Part shown: piece by piece, positions 32,024-40,819 of the stretch
Position numbering within the stretch: position 1 is the first letter of the stretch
How the letters are laid out: every line of letters starts with the position of its first letter
NCBI GenBank assembly: GCA_019634695.1
Contig: JAHCAW010000036.1
Coordinates: 1 to 41,456 of the forward strand
Direction: 5' to 3'
Origin: Candidatus Sumerlaeia bacterium
Lineage (GTDB): Bacteria > Sumerlaeota > Sumerlaeia > SLMS01 > JAHLLQ01
Length of the DNA stretch: 41,456 nucleotides
Translations under genes and position numbers: made by a program
The notes under the pieces: generated by a model
Database searches by the model: none
What the model was told of the DNA's origin: nothing
Seen by the model: only the letters and a program-made list of their open reading frames with translations

Positions 32024-33874
32024 TCACCGCCCGGCCGCCACGGCCACTCCGGCCGACTCGCCCCGCTGGGCCGCGATCAGCTCCCGCGCCAGCGGCGCCG
32101 CCGCATCGCCGCCATGCGCGCCGGTGTCCTCAATGACGACCACCACGACGAACTCCGGCGCCTCGCGTGGATAGAAGCAGGCGAACCACGCGTCGTTGGT
32201 CCCCTTCGAGTTCTCCGCCGTGCCGGTCTTGCCGCACACCTGCCAGTGGCGGGGGAAGCGCGCCCGAAGCGCCGTGCCGCCCGGTTCGTTCACCGCGCGC
32301 CACAGCCCCTCGATCAACGTCTCGCGCGCACCCGCCGGCAGGTGGATCGACTCGCGCTCGCGCACCGGCGCCCGGCGCGTGGCGCTGCCGTCGCCCGCGC
32401 GCGTCTCCACAAGCAGGCGCGGCTCCAGCACCCGGCCCCCGTTCGCCAGCGCCGCGTAGGCCACCGCGACCTGCAAGGGCGTGGCCACGAAGGCCCCCTG
32501 GCCGATCGCCAGATTCATGATCTCACCGCCGCGTACCGCCGCAGGTTCCCGGATCGTGCCGCCGATCTCACCCGGCAGGTCCAACCCAGTGGTGCGCGCA
32601 AAGCCATACCGCCGGGCCTCGGCCACCAGCGCCTCCGCTCCGATCTCCTGACCCATGGCGTAGAAGGTCGCATTGCAGGAGACCTGGATGGCACGCACCA
32701 GATCCACTCGTCCGTGGCCCGAGCGGGCGTCGCACCAGAAGGGCTGCTGCCAGCCCGGCCAGGTGCTGCGCCCGGTGCAGACGACTTCGTGGTCGGCCTG
32801 CCAGCCTTGGCGGACTGCGGCCGCGGCGGTCATGAGCTTGAAGGTCGAGCCCGGCGGATAGCCTCCGCGGTAGGCCCGATTGAGGAACGAGACTGGCTCG
32901 CCGGCCAGTTCGGCGCGCCACGGGGCGTCGGGATCGAACGAGGGCGCCGTTGCGAGCACGAGCACGTCGCCGGTGTTCGCGTCCATCAGCACGGCGGCGC
33001 CGTGGTGGCCGGCCAGCAGTTCGGCCGCGCGCATCTGAAGGGCCGCGTCGAGTGCCAGCACGAGGTCGTCGCCCGGGCGGGCCGGCTGCTCGATGATGGG
33101 CTCCTCAAGCAAGCCGCCGCGGGCGTCGCGCTTGTGGCGCTCCCGACCGGGCTTGCCGACCAGTTCCGCCTCGTATTGGCGCTCGATGCCGGCGCGGCCC
33201 ACCATGTCGTCGGGCAGGTAGGTCGGTCGCGGAAAGCGGTCGCCGTCCTCGGCCACGATGCGGCTCATGTACCCAACAACGGGCGCCAACGGCGGGCCGA
33301 AGGGATACTCGCGGCGAGCGTCCTCGTGGACGCGCACGCCGCGGAAGTCCTCGGGACGTTCCAAAATCGCGACGACCTGACTTTGCGTCAGGCGACGGGC
33401 GAGCGAGTGCCGGGTCCAGGAGGGGCGGGTTTCGAGGATTTCGCCCTCGCGCGCGAGCAGGTCGGCGTCCAGGAGAGCACTCAGCCGTCCCAAGGTTTCC
33501 CGGACCTCGGCGGCCGACCGACGATGGCGCGAGTAGGTGACGGAGTAGGCGGCGCGGTCGAGGGCGACGGGGCGACCGGCGCGGTCGTAAATGCTGCCGC
33601 GAGAGGCTTCGAGGCGGCGCAGCGACTGGAGGTTGGCCTCGGCTGCGCGGGCGTATTCCTGCCCGCGCACAACGGTCAGCCAACCGGTGCGGGCCAGCAG
33701 GGCCGCCAACACCAGTGCCACCGCGATTCCGCTGACGCAGGCGCGGCGGGCAAAGTGAGGCGAGCGGCTGAGGGGCTGCGAACGATATTCCACGGCGGCG
33801 ACGACAGGGACAGGGGATCGGGAGCACGGGCCGCAACGCCCCGAGTCCTCGCCACGCGGCCCGAACAACGGCAA
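32024..33874 (-). CDS. mrdA: Penicillin-binding protein 2 (class B PBP)
   Basis: A protein of 616 residues. A hydrophobic anchor (SGIAVALVLAALLARTG, about 48-66) is followed by the PBP dimerisation domain (YDRAGRPVALDRAAYSV, GVRVHEDARREYPFGPPLAPVVGY) and the transpeptidase domain. Its catalytic motifs are STFK (Ser343, Lys346) in GYPPGSTFKLM, SCN in IQVSCNATFY, and KTGTAE. YEAELVGKPGRE is typical of PBP2, which cross-links lateral-wall peptidoglycan with the RodA polymerase. No rodA, mreC or mreD is adjacent, which is less usual. The N-terminus before the anchor is about 45 residues and has no ribosome binding site; GTG 33793 is a possible shorter start. Confidence 0.92.
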   Translation of the reverse strand: MPLFGPRGEDSGRCGPCSRSPVPVVAAVEYRSQPLSRSPHFARRACVSGIAVALVLAALLARTGWLTVVRGQEYARAAEANLQSLRRLEASRGSIYDRAGRPVALDRAAYSVTYSRHRRSAAEVRETLGRLSALLDADLLAREGEILETRPSWTRHSLARRLTQSQVVAILERPEDFRGVRVHEDARREYPFGPPLAPVVGYMSRIVAEDGDRFPRPTYLPDDMVGRAGIERQYEAELVGKPGRERHKRDARGGLLEEPIIEQPARPGDDLVLALDAALQMRAAELLAGHHGAAVLMDANTGDVLVLATAPSFDPDAPWRAELAGEPVSFLNRAYRGGYPPGSTFKLMTAAAAVRQGWQADHEVVCTGRSTWPGWQQPFWCDARSGHGRVDLVRAIQVSCNATFYAMGQEIGAEALVAEARRYGFARTTGLDLPGEIGGTIREPAAVRGGEIMNLAIGQGAFVATPLQVAVAYAALANGGRVLEPRLLVETRAGDGSATRRAPVRERESIHLPAGARETLIEGLWRAVNEPGGTALRARFPRHWQVCGKTGTAENSKGTNDAWFACFYPREAPEFVVVVVIEDTGAHGGDAAAPLARELIAAQRGESAGVAVAAGR

Positions 33875-34331
33875 GAACTTTCGCGTTCCGGGACCGGACG
33901 CACCTCAACTCCGTGCAAGCTGCTTGTCTGGTGCCGAACTCAAGTGCAGCCCTTCACCGCGGCATTCTGCTGGGTTGCGCCTCGAACGTGCCGCCGCCTG
34001 TTGAGACTCCCCCTCTGTGCTCCTTGTGCACTCCGTGGCCAACTGGAGCGCACTCTCCCCGGAGGGGCTGCCTGTTGAAGACACGGAAATCGCCACAGAG
34101 AGCACAAAGCGCACAGACGCAGGGGCGCACTCGACTCCCTGGAGCGGCTTGCAGGTGCGGACCTCAAGCGTCGCCCTTCACCGGTGCATTCTGCTGAGTT
34201 GCGCCCTTGGGCGCGTCGAGCCGCATCTCGGCAGGCACCGAGCGGCCTCAGGCAGCTTCGCGTCCCCTTGACCGGGGGGCCCACTTTCGACGAGAATCCG
34301 GTCTCAGGTTCTGTCAGCTTGGAGTTTCCGC
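33875..34331. other. 457-bp gene-free gap between mrdA and the PAS-PP2C gene
   Basis: No supportable gene lies here; the short frames on both strands run through repeats. Most of the gap is the nested repeat annotated at 33939-34205. The last 60 bases are the leader of the plus-strand phosphatase, ending in TTGGAG eight bases before its ATG. The divergent promoters must also lie here, but I cannot place them. Confidence 0.6.
33939..34205. repeat. Nested repeat element: 43-bp direct repeats enclosing an inverted repeat
   Basis: Bases 33939-33981 and 34163-34205 are direct repeats matching at 37 of 43 positions, with weaker similarity for another 15-20 bases upstream of each. Between them, 34013-34039 (starting CTCTGTGCTCC) and 34092-34119 are imperfect inverted repeats matching at about 24 of 28 positions. 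CTCTGTG/GTGGC-type motifs recur in intergenic repeats of many bacteria, so this may be a widespread non-coding element whose direct repeats could mark duplication around an insertion. Confidence 0.55.
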
Positions 34332-35465
34332 ATGTCCACTCCTGCCGTCCAGCCCCGCAACTTCACCCTCCAGGACGTGCTCGACACGATGGGCGAAGGG
34401 GTCTACGTCGTCGATCGGGAGCGCCGCATTCTCTACTGGAGCAAGTCCGCCGAGCGCCTGACCGGATGGACGCGCGAGGATGTCGCCGGCAAGGCCTGCT
34501 GGGACAACCTGCTGTGCCATGCCGACAAGGACGGCCACCAACTCTGCGGCGAGGAGCACTGCCCGCTGTATCGTTCGATCATCACCGGCAAGCCGACCCG
34601 CACGCCGGTCATCGCCTACGCCCAACACAAGCAGGGCCATCGCGTTCCCTTCGAGGTTTCGATCTCCCCGCTGCGCAACGAGCAGGGCGATGTTGTCGCC
34701 GCCGTCGAGTCCTTCCGCGACATCACCGACTCGATCACGGACCTCGAGCGCGCCCGCCACATTCAACGTCAGGCGTTGCCGCGCGAGTTGCCCGTTGGCC
34801 AGCGCGTGCGCTTTCGCGTCCACTACCAGCCCCACGAGATGATCGGCGGCGACTTCTACGCGCTGAAACAACTCGATGACGGGCGCTTCGCGATCTTCAT
34901 GGCCGACGTGATGGGCCATGGCTTGCCGGCCGCACTGCACACCATGTATCTGCGGTCACTCTGGCACGAGCACCAGTCCCTGCTGGATAACCCGGTCGCC
35001 TTCATGTGCGCGCTCAATGACGGGCTACACTCGCTTCTCCACGGCGACGATTCCTACGCTACCGGCGTCCTTCTGCTCTTCGACGAGCGCGCGGGCGAGT
35101 TGGCTGTCGTCGGCGGTGGCCATTGCAGCCCTCTCGTGTTCCGGGCTGACGGTGCCGTTGAGAAGATCGACGCCTCCGCGCTGCCCCTCGGGCTGCTGCC
35201 CGACGCCCCCCGGGAAGTCTCGATCCATCGCTTGGCAGAAGGTGATGCCCTCGTTGTCTACACCGACGGCGCGATCGAGGTGATGGACTCAACCAGCACC
35301 GAACTGGGCGAGGATGGGCTGGCGCGCCTGCTGAGTGGCTTCGGCGCCCCCGGCGTCCCGATTCCCTTCGAGCGGCTCGACCAGGAGCTGCTGGCGTTTT
35401 CGAACACGATTCGACTCGAGGACGACGTGATGGTGCTCGAGATGCGGGTGACCGGCCCGGTCTGA
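34332..35465 (+). CDS. PAS-domain PP2C/SpoIIE-type serine phosphatase (RsbU-like)
   Basis: A protein of 377 residues. The PAS domain (about 12-135; GEGVYVVDRERRILYWSKSAERLTGW) contains a four-cysteine stretch, CWDNLLCHADKDG then LCGEEHCPLY (Cys near 56, 62, 72 and 77), a known PAS variant that could bind a cofactor or sense redox state. A short linker helix leads to the SpoIIE/PP2C domain (about 160-375) with metal-binding acidic residues in IGGDFYALKQLDDGRFAIFMADVMGHG and VVYTDGAIEVMD. Such enzymes dephosphorylate an anti-sigma-factor antagonist in partner-switching stress control. No antagonist or anti-sigma kinase is adjacent. GGAG lies before the ATG. Confidence 0.9.
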   Translation: MSTPAVQPRNFTLQDVLDTMGEGVYVVDRERRILYWSKSAERLTGWTREDVAGKACWDNLLCHADKDGHQLCGEEHCPLYRSIITGKPTRTPVIAYAQHKQGHRVPFEVSISPLRNEQGDVVAAVESFRDITDSITDLERARHIQRQALPRELPVGQRVRFRVHYQPHEMIGGDFYALKQLDDGRFAIFMADVMGHGLPAALHTMYLRSLWHEHQSLLDNPVAFMCALNDGLHSLLHGDDSYATGVLLLFDERAGELAVVGGGHCSPLVFRADGAVEKIDASALPLGLLPDAPREVSIHRLAEGDALVVYTDGAIEVMDSTSTELGEDGLARLLSGFGAPGVPIPFERLDQELLAFSNTIRLEDDVMVLEMRVTGPV

Positions 35466-35550
35466 CGGGGGCACGGTTGCCGGAGTTTCCTTTTGACCCG
35501 TGGCGGCGCGGGCTGCAAGCGGTTGCGTCCCCCCGGGGAAAGGGAGGCCC

Positions 35551-38328
35551 ATGAAACCCGACGCCCGTCACATCCGCCAGATTCACGTCGTCTCCAACAC
35601 GCACTGGGACCGCGAGTTCCGTCGCACCTTCGAGAAGACGCGCCGCCGCCTGCTCACCATGATGGACGTCACGCTCGACATCCTCGAGCGCGACCCGGCC
35701 TACCACTCGTTCACGCTCGACGGACACTCGATCATGCTCGACGACTATCTGGAGCTGCGCCCCGAGCGCCGCGAGCAGGTCGAGCGCTTCATCCGCACCG
35801 GGCGACTGGTCATCGGGCCGTGGTACACATTGCCCGAGACGATGAGTATCTCGCACGAGGCGCTGGCGCGCAACTTTCTGCGTGGGCGGCGGATGATGGA
35901 GCGCTATGGCGCGCCGGCCGCCACGGTGGCCTACACGCCGGCGTCGTGGGGCCAGACCGGCCAGTTGCCGCAGATTCTGAATAACTTCGGCCTGACGCGC
36001 GCGATGTTCTATCGCGGCATCTCGCATCACGAAAGCGACGCCGAATTTCGTTGGTGTGCCCCGGACGGCAGCGAGGTCGTTGCCAGCCGCTTCGCCGTCT
36101 ACGCGCGCTATAACTGGTACTATCAGGTGCACCGTGCCGTCACGCGCGGGCGCACGTTCTCGAAGGACTACGTCTGGGGCGAATTCGACGAGGCACCGTT
36201 CCGCTTTGCCGACGGCCTGGCCGGCGAGGATCTGGCCTTCGACCTCAAGAGCCCCTCCGTCGACTACGATGCCGGCGGCCTGAAGGAGGCGATCCAGCAG
36301 ATGATCGCCACCGAGGGACCGCACTTCACGACAGAGGTTTTCCTGGCCATGCACGGCCACGACATCTCCGTGGCGCATCCGCTCGAGTCGCGCGTCCTGG
36401 CCGATGCGAAGCAGCTCTTCGCCGACACGTACACCATCCACCACACGAACCTCGAGGAGTACTGGAACGAGCTCGAGAAGCACCTCGACCGCGACGCGTT
36501 GCCGGTGCTGCACGGCGAGCGACGCGCCCATCTCGTGCGTGGCATGTGGACGTATCTGCTGCCGGCTTCGATCAGCGCCCGCACGTATCTCAAGCTGATG
36601 GACTTCGACGCGTCGTCCGCATTGGTTCAGCAGGCCGAGCCGCTCGCCGCCCTCGCACGCGCGTTCGGCGTCATCGAGGATCGCACCGCCGACATTTACC
36701 TCGAGCGTGCCTGGGACTTCCTGCTCTCAAACCACACGCACGACGCCAACGGCGGATGCGCTCCCGACGAGGCATGCCTCGACATCGAGTACCGCTATCG
36801 CAAGTGCCGCGACTGCGCCGACATCGTCGTCGAGGACGCGATGGGCGACATCGCCCGCAATCTCTCGCCCGAGGGACAGGGCAAGGAGGCGATGCAGCTC
36901 GTCGTCTTCAACCCGTTGCCCTTCGAGCGCGATGTCGTCGCACGGGTGGATCTGGAAATCCCGGCGAAGCATCGCGCCCGCGCCGCACGCCTGGAGGCAC
37001 CCGCGGACCCGGACGTGCCGCGGCAAGCGATCTCCGACGAGAAGTCCAGCTCGTTCGTCGACAGCATCTGGGACGTGCCGACGATCCTGAACTCGCACCG
37101 CGTGCAGTTCCATGCGCGGCTGCGGCGCCTGCCCGCGCTGGGCTGGCGCGCCTACGCAATCCACCCCGAGACGGACGAGCTGCGCGCGCCGGGCGGCCTG
37201 GTGACCGGCCCCGACACGATGGAGAACAACGTCGTGCGCGTGCGCGTCGCAGGCAATGGCACCGTGCGCCTGGAGGACAAGCGCACCGGTCGCGTCTACG
37301 ACGGGCTGAATCTGATTTCGGATCAGGGCGAGTGCGGCAACGCCTGGCGCCACGTGGCGCCGCGGCAGGATCGGCGCTGTGTTTCGACCGGCGTCGCGGC
37401 TCATGTTTCCGTTGTCGAGAACGGGTCGCTGGTGGGTCGTATCGCGGCGGAGTTCGATTTCGCCGTGCCGGAGGACTACGCCGATGGGCAATCGCGCAGC
37501 GCGCGCTTGGTGCCGTTGCCGGTGCGCGTCGAGTATCGCCTCGAGGCCGGTTCGCCAATGCTTCAGGTTCGGCTGACGGTGGACAATCGCGCCAAGGATC
37601 ACTGGCTGCGCGTCAACTTTCCGACGGGCCTGGCAACCGATCACTCGATCGCCGACAGCCACTTCGACATCGTGCGCCGGCCGATCGCGGTGCCGGACTC
37701 CACCGGCTGGGTCGAGCGCTTCGAGCCGACGCATCCGCTGCGCACGTTCGTGGCGCTCGGCGATGGCCGCGATGGTCTGGCGGTCTTCACGAAGGGGCTC
37801 TTCGAATACGAGGCCCGCGACGATGCCGCGCGCACGCTGGCGATTTCGCTCGTGCGCGCCTGCCGCATCAAGCTCGCCGTCAGCGAGGAGAAGCAGACCG
37901 AGCTGCCGGACCAGGGCGTGCAGTGCCCGGGCGTGCGGACGTTCGACTACGCCGTGCTGCCCTTCACCGGACCGTGGCAGGAAGCCGGGCTGCCGAATCG
38001 CGCGGCCGAATACGCCGTGCCTGTGCGCGCCGCGATGACCGGTCGCGGCAAGGGCAGCCTGCCGCTCGAGGCGAGCCTGTTCGCGCTCGACAACGATGCG
38101 CTGTACGTCACCGCGGTGAAGGCCGCCGAGGACGGCGAGGGACTGGTCGTGCGTCTCTACAACGGGACGGACGCCGCACAGCGCGGCACCCTGCGCTTCG
38201 GGAGTCCGGTGAAGGCCGCGATGGCCGTGCGCATGGACGAGAGCAAGCTCGGACCGCTGGAGGTGGCGGGCGGCGTGGTGGCCTTCGAAGCCGCCCCGCG
38301 CCGGATTGTCACGATCCGCGTCACCTGA
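35551..38328 (+). CDS. GH38-like protein (alpha-mannosidase family) lacking the usual nucleophile, copy 2
   Basis: A protein of 925 residues, paralogous to the protein at 13468-16224 along its whole length. It keeps VVSNTHWDREF (metal ligands His18, Asp20), IGPWYTLPE, GHD (Asp271) and NHTHDANGG (metal His397). At the nucleophile site it reads YTPASWGQTGQLPQ (128-141), with Ala131 where catalytic Asp is expected in GH38. The first copy has Phe there and both have Gln for the usual His, so the change is shared and not a sporadic mutation. The beta-rich C-terminal half is complete (FNPLPFERDVVARVDL, LRVNFPTGLATDHSIADSHFDIVRRPI). ATG 35551 has GGGAGG upstream. It is 85 bases after the PP2C gene and 128 before purU. 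No signal peptide is seen. Confidence 0.85.
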   Translation: MKPDARHIRQIHVVSNTHWDREFRRTFEKTRRRLLTMMDVTLDILERDPAYHSFTLDGHSIMLDDYLELRPERREQVERFIRTGRLVIGPWYTLPETMSISHEALARNFLRGRRMMERYGAPAATVAYTPASWGQTGQLPQILNNFGLTRAMFYRGISHHESDAEFRWCAPDGSEVVASRFAVYARYNWYYQVHRAVTRGRTFSKDYVWGEFDEAPFRFADGLAGEDLAFDLKSPSVDYDAGGLKEAIQQMIATEGPHFTTEVFLAMHGHDISVAHPLESRVLADAKQLFADTYTIHHTNLEEYWNELEKHLDRDALPVLHGERRAHLVRGMWTYLLPASISARTYLKLMDFDASSALVQQAEPLAALARAFGVIEDRTADIYLERAWDFLLSNHTHDANGGCAPDEACLDIEYRYRKCRDCADIVVEDAMGDIARNLSPEGQGKEAMQLVVFNPLPFERDVVARVDLEIPAKHRARAARLEAPADPDVPRQAISDEKSSSFVDSIWDVPTILNSHRVQFHARLRRLPALGWRAYAIHPETDELRAPGGLVTGPDTMENNVVRVRVAGNGTVRLEDKRTGRVYDGLNLISDQGECGNAWRHVAPRQDRRCVSTGVAAHVSVVENGSLVGRIAAEFDFAVPEDYADGQSRSARLVPLPVRVEYRLEAGSPMLQVRLTVDNRAKDHWLRVNFPTGLATDHSIADSHFDIVRRPIAVPDSTGWVERFEPTHPLRTFVALGDGRDGLAVFTKGLFEYEARDDAARTLAISLVRACRIKLAVSEEKQTELPDQGVQCPGVRTFDYAVLPFTGPWQEAGLPNRAAEYAVPVRAAMTGRGKGSLPLEASLFALDNDALYVTAVKAAEDGEGLVVRLYNGTDAAQRGTLRFGSPVKAAMAVRMDESKLGPLEVAGGVVAFEAAPRRIVTIRVT

Positions 38329-38456
38329 GGCAACGGCCGGCCCCCCGCGCCAATCCGCGTTGACGCCGTGGGGTGGCCGGCGGAATGCCATGCCTCCCTT
38401 GCGCGGGAAGCCCCTGCGGCCGACCCGCCAACGCCGCCACGCCACGGAACCGTGCC

Positions 38457-39353
38457 ATGCCCGACTCGCGCATTCTCGCCATCGTCTCCGTCGTCGGACA
38501 GGACCAGAAGGGCGTCGTCGCCCGCGTCTCCACCTATCTGGCCGAGAACAGCGTCAACATCGAGGACATCGAGCAGCGCGTCCTGCAGGGCGTGTTCATC
38601 ATGAACATGCTCGTGGATCTGTCGGACCTCCAGATGTCGCTCGACCAGATGATCGAGGGACTTCGCCAGGTCGGCACCGACATGAAGATGGACATCGAGG
38701 TGCGCCTGCTGGGCAGGCGCAAGGAGCGCCGCTTCCTCGTCATGGTGACGCGCGAGCCGCATTGCCTGACGCGCATCCTGGAGGACCTCGACAAGGGCGC
38801 CATCACGGGCGAGGTCGCCGCCGTGTGGTCGAACCGCGACGACCTGCGCTGGATGGCCGAGGAGCGTCAGATTCCCTTCCGTCACTTCGCGGAGACCGAC
38901 CGCGCCGAACGCGACGCCCGCATGCTGGCCGAGCTCGAGGAGCTGCGCCCCGACCTCATCGTGCTCGCGCGCTACATGCAGATCCTCACGCCCGAGTTCG
39001 TTCGCCGCTGGCGCAGCAAGGTCATCAACATCCATCCGTCCCTGCTGCCCTATCACCCGGGTCCGCACGCCTACAAGCAGGCCTTCGACACCGGCCGCCG
39101 CGTCGCCGGATGCACCGCCCACTTCGTCACCGAGGACCTGGACGAAGGGCCCATCATCCTGCAGGATGTCTTCCATATCAACTACGGCGAGGACACGCTC
39201 GACGACGTCAAACGCAAGGGCCAGGAACTCGAGGCCAAGGTGCTCTCGAAGGCGATTCAGCTCTACCTCAACAACGAACTGCTCGTGCAGGACAACAAGG
39301 TCGTCTTCAAGCCCGGACTGGACTTCTTCAAGAAGTCGTCGCATGCGTTGTAG
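38457..39353 (+). CDS. purU: Formyltetrahydrofolate deformylase
   Basis: A protein of 298 residues. It hydrolyses 10-formyltetrahydrofolate to formate and tetrahydrofolate, supplying formate or balancing the one-carbon pool. An N-terminal ACT domain (about 5-85; VSVVGQDQKGVVARVSTYLAENSVNIEDIEQ) is followed by the formyltransferase-like catalytic domain, with the Asn191/His193 pair in VINIHPSLLPYHPG and the Asp in VTEDLDEGPIILQD. Length and order match PurU. Start ATG 38457 is where the conserved SRILAIVSVVG strand begins; the upstream in-frame stretch is low-complexity. Confidence 0.94.
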   Translation: MPDSRILAIVSVVGQDQKGVVARVSTYLAENSVNIEDIEQRVLQGVFIMNMLVDLSDLQMSLDQMIEGLRQVGTDMKMDIEVRLLGRRKERRFLVMVTREPHCLTRILEDLDKGAITGEVAAVWSNRDDLRWMAEERQIPFRHFAETDRAERDARMLAELEELRPDLIVLARYMQILTPEFVRRWRSKVINIHPSLLPYHPGPHAYKQAFDTGRRVAGCTAHFVTEDLDEGPIILQDVFHINYGEDTLDDVKRKGQELEAKVLSKAIQLYLNNELLVQDNKVVFKPGLDFFKKSSHAL

Positions 39354-39363
39354 GGCGACGGAA

Positions 39364-39580
39364 GTTGTTTGTCTTTAGTTATTGGTGTTTAGTGTTTGGT
39401 TGTCCATGGCGACGGGCATCCGTGGGCTCGCTGCCGCATGGGACTGCACTTGGCGATCCACCCCCATGGCCATGTGGGCCGGAAGGCCGAAGTGCCCACC
39501 GCTGTCCTGCAGATCACGATGTACCAGCCAACAACAACCAAGCACACCTCACTAACAACCAACAACTAACCACCAACAAC
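39364..39580. repeat. GT-rich/AC-rich imperfect inverted repeat flanking a 125-bp core
   Basis: The 233-base convergent gap between purU and rocD has an AT-richer, GT-rich left arm (39364-39402, with GTTGTTTG and GTTTGGTTG) and an AC-rich right arm (39528-39580, with CAACAACAACC and ACCAACAAC) that is broadly its complement. The 39403-39527 core is GC-rich with a GTGGGC...GCCCAC palindrome near 39476-39501. Base composition differs sharply from the neighbours. The arms could form a long imperfect stem ending both transcripts, or mark an inserted element. Confidence 0.5.
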
Positions 39581-39586
39581 TCCCTC

Positions 39587-40819
39587 TCACTCCATCCTCA
39601 ACACCTCGCCGATCCTCTCGAGCGCCCAGTCGACCTCCTCGCGCGTGATGACGAGCGGCGGCGCAAAGCGGATGATGTACATGTGCGTCTCCTTGCACAG
39701 GATGCCGCGGCGCATCAGGGCCTCGCAGAAACGCCGCGCGCCGCGCGCTTCGGGGTGCAGCTCCACGCCGATCATCAGGCCGCGGCCGCGCACCTCCTTG
39801 ACGTGCGGGCTGCCGATCGCCCGCAACTGCTCCATGAAGTACGGCCCCAGCACCGCCGCGTTCTCGACGAGCCGCTCGTCCACCAGCACCTTGAGCGCCG
39901 CGCGCGCCACCGCGCACGCCAGCGGATTGCCGCCGTACGTGCTACCATGGTCGCCGGGCGAGAAGACGCCGAGCACCTCCTTGTTCGACAGCACTGCCGA
40001 GATCGGGTACACGCCGCCCGACAGCGCCTTGCCGATCAGCGTAATGTCGGAGACGATGCCCTCGTGCTCCTCGGCGAAGAACTTGCCCGTGCGCCCAAGG
40101 CCCGTCTGGATTTCGTCCAGCACGAGCACGACGCGCTGCTCGTCGCACAGTTGCCGGATGCGCGGCAGGTAGCCCGCCGGCGGAATCACGATGCCGCCCT
40201 CGCCCTGGATCGGCTCGATCAGCACGGCCACCGTGTTCTCGTTGAACGCCGCCTCCATCGCCGCCATGTCGCCGAACGGCACCATGCGGAAGCCCGGCGT
40301 GAACGGGCCGAAGCCGCGCTGGTACTGCTGTTCGGAACTGAAGCCCACGATCGTGATCGTGCGCCCGTGGAAGTTGTTGCTCGTCACGATGATCTCGGCC
40401 TGGTTGGCCGGAATGCCCTTCTTTTCGTATCCCCACTTGCGCACCGCCTTGATGACGGTTTCGACCGCCTCCGCGCCGCTGTTCATCGGCAGCACCATGT
40501 GCGAGTTCGTCAGCGCGCACACCTCGCGATAGAAGAGCCCGAGCTGGTCGTTGCGGAACGCGCGCGACGTCAGCGTCAGCTTCTGCGCCTGCTCGACCAG
40601 CGCGCCGACGATCTTCGGGTGGCAGTGCCCCTGGTTCACCGCCGAGTAGGCCGACAGGCAGTCCATGTAGCGGTTGCCCTCGACATCCCACAGCCAGATG
40701 CCCTTGCCGCGGGCAATGACGACATCGAGCGGATGATAATTGTGCGCGCCCAGATCGTCCTCGAGCGCGATATAGTCGGCCGTCGTCACGGGATCGGGCA
40801 TCTTCAGGTCGGTCGGCAT
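39587..40819 (-). CDS. rocD: Ornithine--oxo-acid aminotransferase
   Basis: A protein of 410 residues, typical for the enzyme that converts ornithine and 2-oxoglutarate to glutamate-5-semialdehyde and glutamate. Class III aminotransferase hallmarks are [26 protein letters not shown] opening with [57 protein letters not shown] and [15 protein letters not shown], where the Lys binds PLP, and [10 protein letters not shown]. These favour ornithine aminotransferase over acetylornithine or GABA enzymes. ATG 40819 is chosen because the GGAG lies directly against the ATG at 40831, too close to serve it. No other arginine-catabolism gene is adjacent. Confidence 0.92.
   Translation of the reverse strand: MPTDLKMPDPVTTADYIALEDDLGAHNYHPLDVVIARGKGIWLWDVEGNRYMDCLSAYSAVNQGHCHPKIVGALVEQAQKLTLTSRAFRNDQLGLFYREVCALTNSHMVLPMNSGAEAVETVIKAVRKWGYEKKGIPANQAEIIVTSNNFHGRTITIVGFSSEQQYQRGFGPFTPGFRMVPFGDMAAMEAAFNENTVAVLIEPIQGEGGIVIPPAGYLPRIRQLCDEQRVVLVLDEIQTGLGRTGKFFAEEHEGIVSDITLIGKALSGGVYPISAVLSNKEVLGVFSPGDHGSTYGGNPLACAVARAALKVLVDERLVENAAVLGPYFMEQLRAIGSPHVKEVRGRGLMIGVELHPEARGARRFCEALMRRGILCKETHMYIIRFAPPLVITREEVDWALERIGEVLRME

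Noticed and set aside
33905..34284. Several 60-110-codon frames in the mrdA/PP2C gap
   Set aside because: They arise from the nested direct and inverted repeats. The translated repeats look like typical spurious repeat-derived peptides.
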